This document shows positions 1-5,843 of a DNA stretch of 10,148 nt, one piece after another. The DNA is from Planctomycetota bacterium. Its GTDB lineage: Bacteria; Planctomycetota; SZUA-567; JAFGNG01. The DNA lies in contig JAFGNG010000225.1 in NCBI GenBank assembly GCA_016927125.1, positions 1-10,148 of the forward strand. The letters run 5' to 3'. The notes beneath the pieces were generated by a model. It saw nothing but the letters and a program-made list of their open reading frames with translations, did no database searches and was not told where the DNA came from. The stretch's first letter is position 1; every line of letters starts with the position of its first letter. A program made the position numbers and the translations under genes.

Positions 1-999
1 GAATTCCAGAAATCCGCCGCGCAGGACCTGGAGGCCAGACAGAAGGCGGTGGGCGAGCTGGTCAAGCCCTTGCACGAGTCCCTCGGCAAGGTGGATTCGC
101 GGATTGAAAAGATAGAAGCCTCGCGCCGAGAAGCCTATGGCATGTTGACCGAACAGATCAAAGGCATGAACACGATCCAACAACGGCTGACCACGGAAAC
201 GGCGAATCTCGTCACGGCGCTACGCAAGCCGCATGTCCGCGGCAACTGGGGGGAGATCCAACTGCGCCGCGTGGTTGAGATTGCGGGGATGCAGGAGCGT
301 TGCGACTTTGACCAGCAGACCAGTGTAAGTGTTGAAACCGGGGCCCTGCGCCCAGACATGGTGGTGCACCTGCCAGGCGGCAAGACCGTGGTAGTGGATT
401 CCAAGACCCCTCTCGAGGCTTATCTAAACCTGGTGGAGAGCGAAGACGAGGAGGAGCGCAAACTCCTGATGCAAAACCATGCCAATCATGTCCGCAAACA
501 TGTCCGCGACCTCGCCAGCAAATCCTACTGGCGGCAGTTTGATCCCGCCCCGGAATTCGTGGTTATGTTCCTGCCCGGGGAGCCTATCTTCAGCACGGCC
601 TTGCAAGCGGATCCAGGGTTGCTCGAATATGGCGTCTCCGAGAAAGTGATCCTGGCAAGCCCCACCACCCTGATCGCCTTGCTCCAGGCAGTGGCTTATG
701 GCTGGCGGCAGGAATCGATAGCGGCAAACGCACAGGAGATCAGCAATCTTGGGCGCGAGCTCTATGAGCGGGTCGCCAAGATCGCGGAATACTTTAGCAA
801 ATTGGGCCAAAACCTGGATCGGAGCGTGCAGGCCTACAATGACGCGGTGGGTTCACTGGAGTCGCGGGTGCTGCCCACCGCCCGCAAATTCAAGGAGCTC
901 GGCGCGGCTTCCCCGGGGGAACTGCCGGAACTCAAGAATGTTGACCGCCTCTCCCGCCCCCTCCAGGCGGATGAGCTCCTGGATAACAATCAGGTCTGA
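1..999 (+). CDS. rmuC: RmuC family protein (DNA recombination limiting), 5'-truncated
   Basis: The reading frame is open from base 1 to the TGA at 997-999, giving 332 residues. The true start lies left of the window; the GTG at 49 is an internal codon. The visible part begins in the helical, charged region that precedes the core in RmuC proteins, and then holds nearly the whole RmuC domain: the RGNWGEIQLRRVVE stretch (about 239-280), PDMVVHLPGGKTVVVDSKTPLEA (about 352-420), FVVMFLPGEPIFSTAL and the ILASPTTLIALLQAVAYGWRQE block (about 649-714). These blocks are diagnostic of the family. RmuC is a predicted nuclease-like protein that limits inversions at short inverted repeats in E. coli; its biochemistry is poorly defined. 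The gene is followed by arfB in the same direction after 58 bases, but that gap contains its own promoter candidate. Family assignment is secure; the N-terminal membrane anchor common in the family cannot be checked. Confidence 0.95.
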   Translation, partial: EFQKSAAQDLEARQKAVGELVKPLHESLGKVDSRIEKIEASRREAYGMLTEQIKGMNTIQQRLTTETANLVTALRKPHVRGNWGEIQLRRVVEIAGMQERCDFDQQTSVSVETGALRPDMVVHLPGGKTVVVDSKTPLEAYLNLVESEDEEERKLLMQNHANHVRKHVRDLASKSYWRQFDPAPEFVVMFLPGEPIFSTALQADPGLLEYGVSEKVILASPTTLIALLQAVAYGWRQESIAANAQEISNLGRELYERVAKIAEYFSKLGQNLDRSVQAYNDAVGSLESRVLPTARKFKELGAASPGELPELKNVDRLSRPLQADELLDNNQV

Positions 1000-1022
1000 G
1001 AGCTCTTCTTCTACCTCCTAAC

Positions 1023-1051
1023 TTGACACTTATTGCCGCGTTCCCTAAGCT
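1023..1051 (+). promoter_or_regulatory. Candidate sigma-70 type promoter for arfB
   Basis: A perfect TTGACA (1023-1028) is followed after exactly 17 bases by TAAGCT (1046-1051), which matches the -10 consensus at three of six positions, including the two key first bases TA. Transcription would be expected to start about 6-7 bases past the -10, that is at or next to the arfB ATG at 1058. No Shine-Dalgarno sequence is present before that ATG, so this would give a leaderless mRNA. This is inference from sequence only. Confidence 0.5.
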
Positions 1052-1057
1052 AACCTC

Positions 1058-1498
1058 ATGGAACCGAAAGAGCGGGAACTGGTTGTCAACCAGTCCATTA
1101 CCATCCCCCTGAGGGAGATCTATTTTGAATTCGCCCATGCCGGCGGGCCGGGGGGGCAGAATGTCAACAAGGTCAGCACCCAGGCCACACTCTGCTTTGC
1201 CGTTGCCAAGAGCGCAGCACTCACCCCTTCCCAGAAACACCGCGTCTTCTCCCTGCTCCGCAACCGGATCAACCGCGATGGGATTCTGCGGATTACCTGT
1301 CGTTCCCACCGCACCCAGCCCGCCAATCGCCGCGCAGCCCAGCATAATTTTATCCAACTCCTGGCGGAGGCCTTCAAGCCCCGCCCGGTCCGGCACGCGA
1401 CCCGGCCCACGCGCGGCTCGCGGGAACAACGGCTGAATCAAAAACATCAGCGCGCCGTTATCAAGAAGCTGCGCCAACGTCCCGGCGAAGAAGATTAA
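1058..1498 (+). CDS. arfB: Alternative ribosome-rescue factor ArfB (GGQ peptidyl-tRNA hydrolase)
   Basis: This 146-residue protein carries the release-factor catalytic signature HAGGPGGQNVNKVST, with GGQ at residues 32-34, in the N-terminal domain. It ends in a basic, lysine/arginine-rich tail (about 116-142) with the pattern GSREQRLNQKHQRAVIKKLR. Size, GGQ position and basic tail match ArfB (YaeJ), about 140 residues in E. coli, and rule out RF1/RF2, which are much longer and have codon-recognition domains. In the family, the tail enters the empty mRNA channel of a stalled ribosome and the GGQ loop hydrolyses the peptidyl-tRNA. The ATG at 1058 gives the usual family N-terminus, with the GGQ about 30 residues in, but has no Shine-Dalgarno sequence before it. 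The gene lies 58 bases after rmuC and converges on the glycosyltransferase gene. Assignment is strong; a generic 'class I release factor domain' label is the only alternative. Confidence 0.93.
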   Translation: MEPKERELVVNQSITIPLREIYFEFAHAGGPGGQNVNKVSTQATLCFAVAKSAALTPSQKHRVFSLLRNRINRDGILRITCRSHRTQPANRRAAQHNFIQLLAEAFKPRPVRHATRPTRGSREQRLNQKHQRAVIKKLRQRPGEED

Positions 1499-1573
1499 CC
1501 TCATCTTTACCAGCATCTCAGCACCAGCTTGAATTTACCTGAAATATATTTGAATCATGAAAAAAGGCGTGGC

Positions 1574-2287
1574 TCAGCGGATTACCTCATAATCGTGCTT
1601 GGTCAACTCGGATTGCCGGCCGGTGCTGTGGTAGAGGATATTCCGCCGCCATTCCAGCATCTGGCGCAGGTAGCCGCGTTTTTCAAAACGGCGCACGGAA
1701 GTACGGCAGGCCTTGGTGGGGACATAGATAAATTCAGCGCCGGCTGCCAGTGCCCGCCGGGCCAGGTCGCTACCGGTTCCTTGCGGGAGGGATTCATCAA
1801 AACCGCCAACACGTTTATAAACACTGTTGGAAATCAAAACCGCGCCCGCGGCAGGAACGTGTTTGTACCTGCAGAAAATATTCATAACCCAGAAAAAAAC
1901 CCTGCTTTTCAGATAAACTTTGTCGGGGCGGGTGTAGAACCCTCCCACAATTTCTCGCTCGACCTGCACAAACGACGCCAGGTCTGTTAACGCCCCCGCT
2001 TCCAGCGAGGTGTCAACATTCCAGAAGAGTAATAATTCATTCAAGGCTTCTCGCCCGCCGAGGTTATTGCCGAAGGACATGCCGTAGCGCGCATCATCAA
2101 TAACCTTTACGGGATATGACCTGGCTATATCCACCGAATGGTCGGTGCAGCCGTTGCAGGCCACAATGATTTCAACCGGGGCGGGATATTCCATCTTCCG
2201 GAGCAAGGCCTCGCTGAGGGTGCGGCCGAGCAGCGCCTCTTCATTATGGGTGGGGAAGACAATTGAGAGAGAGGGTACGGTGGACAT
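1574..2287 (-). CDS. Family 2 glycosyltransferase (GT-A fold)
   Basis: The protein has 237 residues from the ATG at 2287. AAGGA lies six bases upstream of this ATG; the TTG two codons earlier (2293) would abut the AAGGA, so the ATG is preferred. The N-terminus SLSIVFPTHNEEALLGRTL (about 6-24) is the GT2 nucleotide-sugar binding strand, and EIIVACNGCTDHSVDIA (about 39-55) follows as in GT-A enzymes. The position where the DxD metal motif is expected reads NVD (90-92), so its first Asp is missing. GGFDES and GSDLARRALAAGAEFIYVP (about 161-190) match the acceptor-side region. There is no clear C-terminal membrane helix; a hydrophobic stretch near 130-139 is short. It probably transfers a sugar to a lipid, glycan or protein at the cytoplasmic face. 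It lies 67 bases downstream of the UDP-glucuronate decarboxylase gene on the same strand, suggesting polysaccharide assembly. Donor and acceptor cannot be told. Confidence 0.88.
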   Translation of the reverse strand: MSTVPSLSIVFPTHNEEALLGRTLSEALLRKMEYPAPVEIIVACNGCTDHSVDIARSYPVKVIDDARYGMSFGNNLGGREALNELLLFWNVDTSLEAGALTDLASFVQVEREIVGGFYTRPDKVYLKSRVFFWVMNIFCRYKHVPAAGAVLISNSVYKRVGGFDESLPQGTGSDLARRALAAGAEFIYVPTKACRTSVRRFEKRGYLRQMLEWRRNILYHSTGRQSELTKHDYEVIR

Positions 2288-2354
2288 GCCCAATCCTTAT
2301 GATGGGAACGCTGTTATAATTTTTAACGCAAAGAAAAATCGCAAAATAAAGTAA

Positions 2355-3296
2355 TCAGGAAAGACCCAGTTCTCCCCGGAAGTAGGCAATGGTTTTAGTT
2401 AGGCCCTCCCGCCGGGAGACTACCGGTTCCCAGCCAAGGCAGGCTTTGGCCTTGGTGATATCCGGCCGGCGTACCTTCGGGTCGTCAACCGGCAGGGGCC
2501 GATGGACAATCTTACTGCACGAGCCGGTAAGTTCTTTCAACTCCTTGGCGAAGTCCTGGATGGAGATCTCCTCCGGATTGCCAATGTTGACCGGCTCGAT
2601 TTCATCCGACATTAACAGCCGATAAATCCCGTTGACCAGGTCGGAGACAAAGCAGAAGCTGCGCGTCTGCTGGCCATCGCCGAAAACAGTGATATCTTCA
2701 CCCTTCAACATCTGCGATAGGAACGAAGGCAACGCCCGCCCGTCATCAATGCGCATGCGCGGGCCATAGGTATTGAAGATGCGCACGATCCGGGTTTCAA
2801 TCCCATGGGTGCGGTGGTACGCCATGGTGATGGCCTCCGCAAAGCGCTTGGCTTCGTCATACACCCCGCGTGGGCCAATCGGGTTGACATGCCCCCAGTA
2901 ATCTTCGGTCTGGGGATGCACCGCCGGGTCGCCATAAACCTCGCTGGTGCTGGCAAGCAGGAAGCGCGCCCCCTTGGCCTTGGCCAGCCCCAGCGCGTTG
3001 TGGGTGCCGAGAGAGCCGACCTTCAAGGTCTGGATGGGGAGCTTGAGATAATCAATCGGGCTGGCCGGGGAGGCGAAGTGCAGAATATAATCCACCGGCC
3101 CATCGACCTGGATGAAGCCGGAGACATCACTGTGCAAAAACAGAAAATTATCATTCTTAGCGAGATGTTCAACATTCGCCATCCTGCCGGTGCACAGGTT
3201 GTCGATGCAGATTACCTTATGTCCTTTTTCAAGGAGATAATCACAAAGGTGGGAACCAAGAAAACCGGCGCCTCCGGTTACAACTGTTGTGGGCAT
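2355..3296 (-). CDS. uxs: UDP-glucuronate decarboxylase (UDP-xylose synthase), extended SDR family
   Basis: The protein has 313 residues from the ATG at 3296. It opens with the Rossmann NAD-binding motif TGGAGFLGSHL (residues 7-17). HFASPASPIDYLK (73-85), STSEVYGDPAVHPQTEDYWG (116-135) and NPIGPRGVYDEAKR (138-151) follow, with catalytic Y146 and K150 and the acidic E119 expected for the decarboxylating members. NTYGPRMRIDDGRALPSF and the TRSFCFVSDL segment are typical of UXS. The enzyme converts UDP-glucuronate to UDP-xylose with bound NAD, supplying a sugar donor for surface glycans. Start choice: AAGGA lies seven bases before the ATG at 3296, while an upstream in-frame ATG at 3317 has only AAGG at a looser spacing and would sit about 7 bases from the predicted transcription start; the longer form would add seven residues. 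The glycosyltransferase follows on the same strand. Specificity over dTDP-glucose dehydratases rests on motif recognition. Confidence 0.9.
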   Translation of the reverse strand: MPTTVVTGGAGFLGSHLCDYLLEKGHKVICIDNLCTGRMANVEHLAKNDNFLFLHSDVSGFIQVDGPVDYILHFASPASPIDYLKLPIQTLKVGSLGTHNALGLAKAKGARFLLASTSEVYGDPAVHPQTEDYWGHVNPIGPRGVYDEAKRFAEAITMAYHRTHGIETRIVRIFNTYGPRMRIDDGRALPSFLSQMLKGEDITVFGDGQQTRSFCFVSDLVNGIYRLLMSDEIEPVNIGNPEEISIQDFAKELKELTGSCSKIVHRPLPVDDPKVRRPDITKAKACLGWEPVVSRREGLTKTIAYFRGELGLS

Positions 3297-3317
3297 GGGC
3301 GATTCCTTTTCCGACAT

Positions 3318-3632
3318 GGATAATACCTTGATTATAATGTCCCGGTTTCACCCGGGGAAGAAAAAAGCACATCGAGTTATTAAAATCTGAAATAAGCAAG
3401 CAAATCCAACCAATATTAATACTCATTCAGAGATTAGTAATTATTCCAAAAAAAAATCATGGCCGATAATATTTTTCTTAAGTAAATTCCCTGCTCCAGC
3501 CGATAAAGAACAATATGGTTCTATTCTTTTTATCTTCTGTCTGGATAGAGGCTTTTACTGGATGCAATCACATTTTTGATTATTCAAGGATTGCCACGGT
3601 TTCTTCGAGAACAACAGAATGAAGGCTGTATT
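3318..3632. other. AT-rich divergent intergenic region (about 315 bases)
   Basis: This region separates the minus-strand decarboxylase gene from the plus-strand hypothetical gene. It holds the minus-strand -10 described separately and a short A-tract (3446-3458). It also has a five-base-pair inverted repeat AGAAC/GTTCT around 3506-3521, followed by a T-rich stretch. I see no tRNA, no convincing small RNA and no conserved ORF. No clear plus-strand promoter was found for the downstream gene. The AGAAC/GTTCT hairpin plus T-run could look like a terminator, but no plus-strand gene precedes it. Confidence 0.5.
3331..3356 (-). promoter_or_regulatory. Candidate promoter of the UDP-glucuronate decarboxylase gene, with an inverted repeat
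   Basis: On the minus strand a perfect TATAAT occupies 3336-3331. Just upstream of it, in the -10/-35 spacer, lies an inverted repeat CCCGG (3341-3345), a six-base gap, and CCGGG (3352-3356). The hexamer 17 bases upstream of the -10 (TTCCCC) is a poor -35. A promoter with a good -10, a weak -35 and a symmetric site in the spacer is consistent with control by a DNA-binding protein, but no regulator is identified. The predicted RNA start near 3324 favours translation from 3296 over 3317. Confidence 0.4.
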
Positions 3633-4136
3633 ATGCAGGAAATGATCAGCCAGGTTATCGGCAGCCTCCCCGGGGGTTACACCCCCAAGCAAAACCGGGG
3701 GCGACATAAGCAACCCCGCTATCATTGGGAGCATCATGAGCATGCCAGGGTTCTAGCAAGCGGAGATATTGTGGAGCTGTCATCCTCTGCGCCCCAGGCG
3801 TTTACTTCCGAAGAGTTGGCCACGGTTTTCAGCCTCAGCGACCGCCTCTCGCAGGGGGAAGAAGTAGCGACAGAAGAAATTCTGCAGTTACAGACAGAGA
3901 GGACTCTCTTTGCGGTGCTGGCAATGGAACTCATGAAACCGGAGTCAACCGCGGCGAAGTTCCTCTGGCCGACGGGGATCAAGAATTGTACAACTCAGGA
4001 ATTTGAATCAGCATACCAGCGCCTGGTCCAGCATGTCAGCCGGGAGAGCATGACAATCACCGAACAGATCGAACTTCGCCGCCGAGCCCTGGTAGAGGCC
4101 TACCGCTCCCTGGATTTTGAGTTGCTGGCTGATTAA
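3633..4136 (+). CDS. Hypothetical protein, 167 residues, not recognised
   Basis: I do not recognise this protein. The ATG at 3633 is chosen because GAAGG ends seven bases upstream; an in-frame TTG at 3576 would add 19 residues but has no such site. The product is soluble, with no signal peptide or membrane segment. It begins with a short helix-like stretch, then a glycine/basic segment with a histidine-rich patch HWEHHEHA (31-38). A helical, acidic middle follows (about 59-101, ending in TLFAVLAMELMK), and a second helical part (about 121-163). Cysteine occurs only once (C119), so a cysteine zinc site is unlikely, but the histidine cluster could bind metal. It stands alone between a divergent polysaccharide gene and rimO. 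Coding status is supported by the length of the open frame, the ribosome site and normal-looking composition; function is unknown. Confidence 0.65.
   Translation: MQEMISQVIGSLPGGYTPKQNRGRHKQPRYHWEHHEHARVLASGDIVELSSSAPQAFTSEELATVFSLSDRLSQGEEVATEEILQLQTERTLFAVLAMELMKPESTAAKFLWPTGIKNCTTQEFESAYQRLVQHVSRESMTITEQIELRRRALVEAYRSLDFELLAD
3668..3701 (+). repeat. GC-rich mutually exclusive hairpins inside the hypothetical gene
   Basis: Within the first 70 bases of the hypothetical coding region there are alternating runs: CCCC (3668-3671), GGGGG (3672-3676), CCCCC (3682-3686) and GGGGG (3697-3701). The middle CCCCC can pair either with the upstream GGGGG across a five-base loop (TTACA) or with the downstream GGGGG across a ten-base A-rich loop. 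The runs stand out against the AT-rich leader. A codon-level origin (Gly/Pro/Arg codons) is an adequate alternative explanation. Confidence 0.5.
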
Positions 4137-4188
4137 TCCGCAGCTTGACCGGTCTTCCCATCACCAAAAATCATTATTACAACCGGGA

Positions 4189-4206
4189 TGCTGCATTAAT
4201 GCGGCA
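4189..4206. repeat. 18-base near-perfect palindrome upstream of rimO
   Basis: TGCTGCATTAATGCGGCA is symmetric except for one pair, which would be a G-U wobble in RNA; the central ten bases GCATTAATGC are a perfect palindrome. It lies 53 bases after the stop of the hypothetical gene and about 58 bases upstream of the predicted rimO -10. A T7 run follows at 4223-4229, but 16 bases from the stem, too far for a classical intrinsic terminator. It could be a regulator site or a weak terminator of the hypothetical gene. The rest of the 4137-4316 gap is AT-rich and holds the rimO promoter candidate. Confidence 0.4.
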
Positions 4207-4263
4207 ATTTAGCCTCGGCCACTTTTTTTACCTAGATGCATATCATTTTATTCCCGGATATAT

Positions 4264-4269
4264 TATAAT
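4264..4269 (+). promoter_or_regulatory. Candidate -10 element for rimO
   Basis: A perfect TATAAT lies 47 bases before the rimO start, in an AT-rich stretch. No good -35 is found at 16-18 bases upstream (TATCAT at 17). The predicted transcript would begin near 4276 and include the AAAGGA ribosome site before the GTG at 4317. Moderate evidence only, because the region is AT-rich. Confidence 0.4.
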
Positions 4270-4316
4270 AACTGCGTAACAGCTATCTCAACGGATTTGA
4301 GCAAAGGACTTTACTT

Positions 4317-5672
4317 GTGGCTGCGGGCAGACAAAAAACAGGGACAAGAAAAACCCACTGGCGGGTAGCGATAGTGGATCTCGGCTGCGCCAAGAACACG
4401 ATCGATTCCGAGTCAGCACTCGGGGCATTGCTGGAGGCAGGCTTCGCCTTTGCCGCGGATGTTACCGAGGCCGACCTGGTGCTGATCAATACCTGCGGCT
4501 TTATCAACAGCGCCAAGGAGGAGTCGATTGCCAATATTCTCGAGATTACCGCGCACAAGCAGGATAATCCCGGCCTCAAGATAGCCGCCATGGGCTGCCT
4601 GGTGCAGCGCTATGGTGAGGAATTGTCCCAGGAGGTTCTGGAGTTGGACGGCCTGCTGGGTTTTTCCGCGTATAACAGGCTGGCTGACAATTGCAAAAAA
4701 ATCATGGCAGGCAAGCGGGTCGTTTCCTACCAGGGCAAGGCTTCCCTGAGCTTTGGCGAAGGCCCGCGGTTGCTATTAACCGGTAAGGCCTATGCCTATC
4801 TCCGCATCGCCGAAGGGTGCGACAACCGCTGCGCTTATTGCGCCGTACCACTGATCCGCGGCAGCTACCGCAGCCGCTCGGCCGCAGCTATCCTGCGGGA
4901 AGCGGAGGCACTGGTAAAGGAAGGCGCACGGGAATTATGCCTGGTCGCGCAGGATACCGCCTACTATGGTGCGGATCGAACCGGTAAGCCGCGACTCGGC
5001 AAACTGTTGCGAAAGCTCTTACAGATCCCCGGAAAACCCTGGATCCGCCTGCTCTATGCCCATCCAGCGCATCTGGATGATGATACTATTGCTCTGCTGG
5101 CAAGTGAAGAGCAGTTGTTGCATTACTTGGATCTCCCGATCCAGCATATCAATACCCGTATCCTCAAACGCATGGGCAGGAAGGTTACTCGCCAGGAGAT
5201 AGAAAAATTAATCTCCCGGCTACGCGCGCGGATTCCAGAATTAACCTTGCGGACAAGTTTGATCACCGGTTTTCCCGGGGAAACCGAAGCCGACTTCAAG
5301 GAGTTGCAGGAATTTGTCGCCGAAGGGCATTTCCAGCATCTCGGGGTATTCTCATATTCTCGGGAGGAAGACACCGCTGCCTACCGGATGAAAAACCAGG
5401 TACCGGAGGCACTGGGGGATTCCCGGGCCGAAGCCTTGATGAAAATTCAACAAGGCATCACCTTTGCCTGGCTGGACAGCCGCCTTGGCCAGACCGTCCC
5501 CGTACTGGTCGAACAGGCTTCCCCTGGAGGGGGCGCTTTTGGGCGTTCATCATGTGAAGCCCCGGAGGTTGATGGAGAGATTATTATTCCCAACGGTGAT
5601 TTTTACCCAGGCCAAATAATTCCTGCTTGCCTTCGCCTTCGCAACCACTATGATTTAATGGCAGATGCATGA
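4317..5672 (+). CDS. rimO: Ribosomal protein S12 methylthiotransferase RimO
   Basis: The protein has 451 residues, close to the family's usual 440. The N-terminal MTTase domain shows DLGCAKNTIDSESALGAL with C24, NTCGFINSAKEESI with C60, and AMGCLVQRY with C94, the three cysteines of the auxiliary iron-sulfur cluster. The radical SAM core has C168-xxx-C172-xx-C175 in AEGCDNRCAYCAVP, followed by LDLPIQHINTRILKRMGR and LRTSLITGFPGETEADF. A C-terminal TRAM domain (about 388-448) ends the protein. RimO adds a methylthio group to the conserved aspartate of ribosomal protein S12, using two 4Fe-4S clusters and SAM. The related MiaB acts on tRNA; the CAKNTIDSE and INTCGFI motifs here are those of RimO. 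The GTG start at 4317 is supported by AAAGGA eight bases upstream, and translation begins about 15 residues before the core. Gaps of 180 and 171 bases flank the gene, so it is likely its own transcription unit. Confidence 0.96.
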   Translation: MAAGRQKTGTRKTHWRVAIVDLGCAKNTIDSESALGALLEAGFAFAADVTEADLVLINTCGFINSAKEESIANILEITAHKQDNPGLKIAAMGCLVQRYGEELSQEVLELDGLLGFSAYNRLADNCKKIMAGKRVVSYQGKASLSFGEGPRLLLTGKAYAYLRIAEGCDNRCAYCAVPLIRGSYRSRSAAAILREAEALVKEGARELCLVAQDTAYYGADRTGKPRLGKLLRKLLQIPGKPWIRLLYAHPAHLDDDTIALLASEEQLLHYLDLPIQHINTRILKRMGRKVTRQEIEKLISRLRARIPELTLRTSLITGFPGETEADFKELQEFVAEGHFQHLGVFSYSREEDTAAYRMKNQVPEALGDSRAEALMKIQQGITFAWLDSRLGQTVPVLVEQASPGGGAFGRSSCEAPEVDGEIIIPNGDFYPGQIIPACLRLRNHYDLMADA

Positions 5673-5678
5673 AAACAG

Positions 5679-5702
5679 CGGATTTATTGCGATAATAAAC
5701 CG
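5679..5702 (+). terminator. AT-rich stem-loop just after rimO
   Basis: Seven bases after the rimO stop, CGG (5679-5681) and TTTATT (5683-5688) pair with AATAAA (5694-5699) and CCG (5700-5702) around a five-base loop, with one bulged A at 5682. The stem is mostly A-T and is not followed by a T-run, so it is not a canonical intrinsic terminator. It may instead protect the 3' end or assist factor-dependent termination. Confidence 0.25.
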
Positions 5703-5796
5703 TAATAAATATGGGAAGATCTGTTTCCAAAATATCATTAAATATTTTTCATTACACCTCCCCCATTAAGCTAGAATTATCGCTTTAATAATATAA

Positions 5797-5825
5797 TTGT
5801 TAAAAGTATGTTAGTAGTTTATATA
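5797..5825 (+). promoter_or_regulatory. Candidate promoter of the phosphatase-kinase-STAS-mutL cluster
   Basis: TTGTTA (5797-5802) and TATATA (5820-5825) are separated by exactly 17 bases; each matches the sigma-70 consensus at four of six positions. The predicted start near 5832 would leave a leader of about 12 bases before the ATG at 5844, without the AAGGG (5827-5831), which in any case is 12 bases from the ATG. Other AT-rich -10-like sites occur nearby (TAATAT around 5787-5792), so the exact promoter is uncertain. Confidence 0.35.
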
Positions 5826-5843
5826 TAAGGGCTTATAGCTGCG

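Noticed and set aside
1..6. EcoRI site GAATTC exactly at the window edge, suggesting a cloned insert end
   Set aside because: Other GAATTC sites occur uncut inside the window (for example at 552 and 1127), so the edge site is no evidence of cloning.
932..1516. Minus-strand open frame of 194 codons over arfB
   Set aside because: The GGQ motif and basic tail on the plus strand identify the true gene; the antisense product is low-complexity and Gly/Arg/Pro-rich.
1529..1990. Plus-strand open frame of 153 codons
   Set aside because: It lies antisense to the glycosyltransferase gene, has no recognisable domain, and the minus-strand product carries clear GT2 motifs.
2805..3323. Plus-strand open frame of 172 codons
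   Set aside because: It is antisense to the UDP-glucuronate decarboxylase gene, whose NAD and catalytic motifs fix the real strand.
3506..3530. AGAAC/GTTCT hairpin followed by a T-rich stretch as an intrinsic terminator
   Set aside because: The stem is only five base pairs, the T-run is broken, and no plus-strand gene precedes it.
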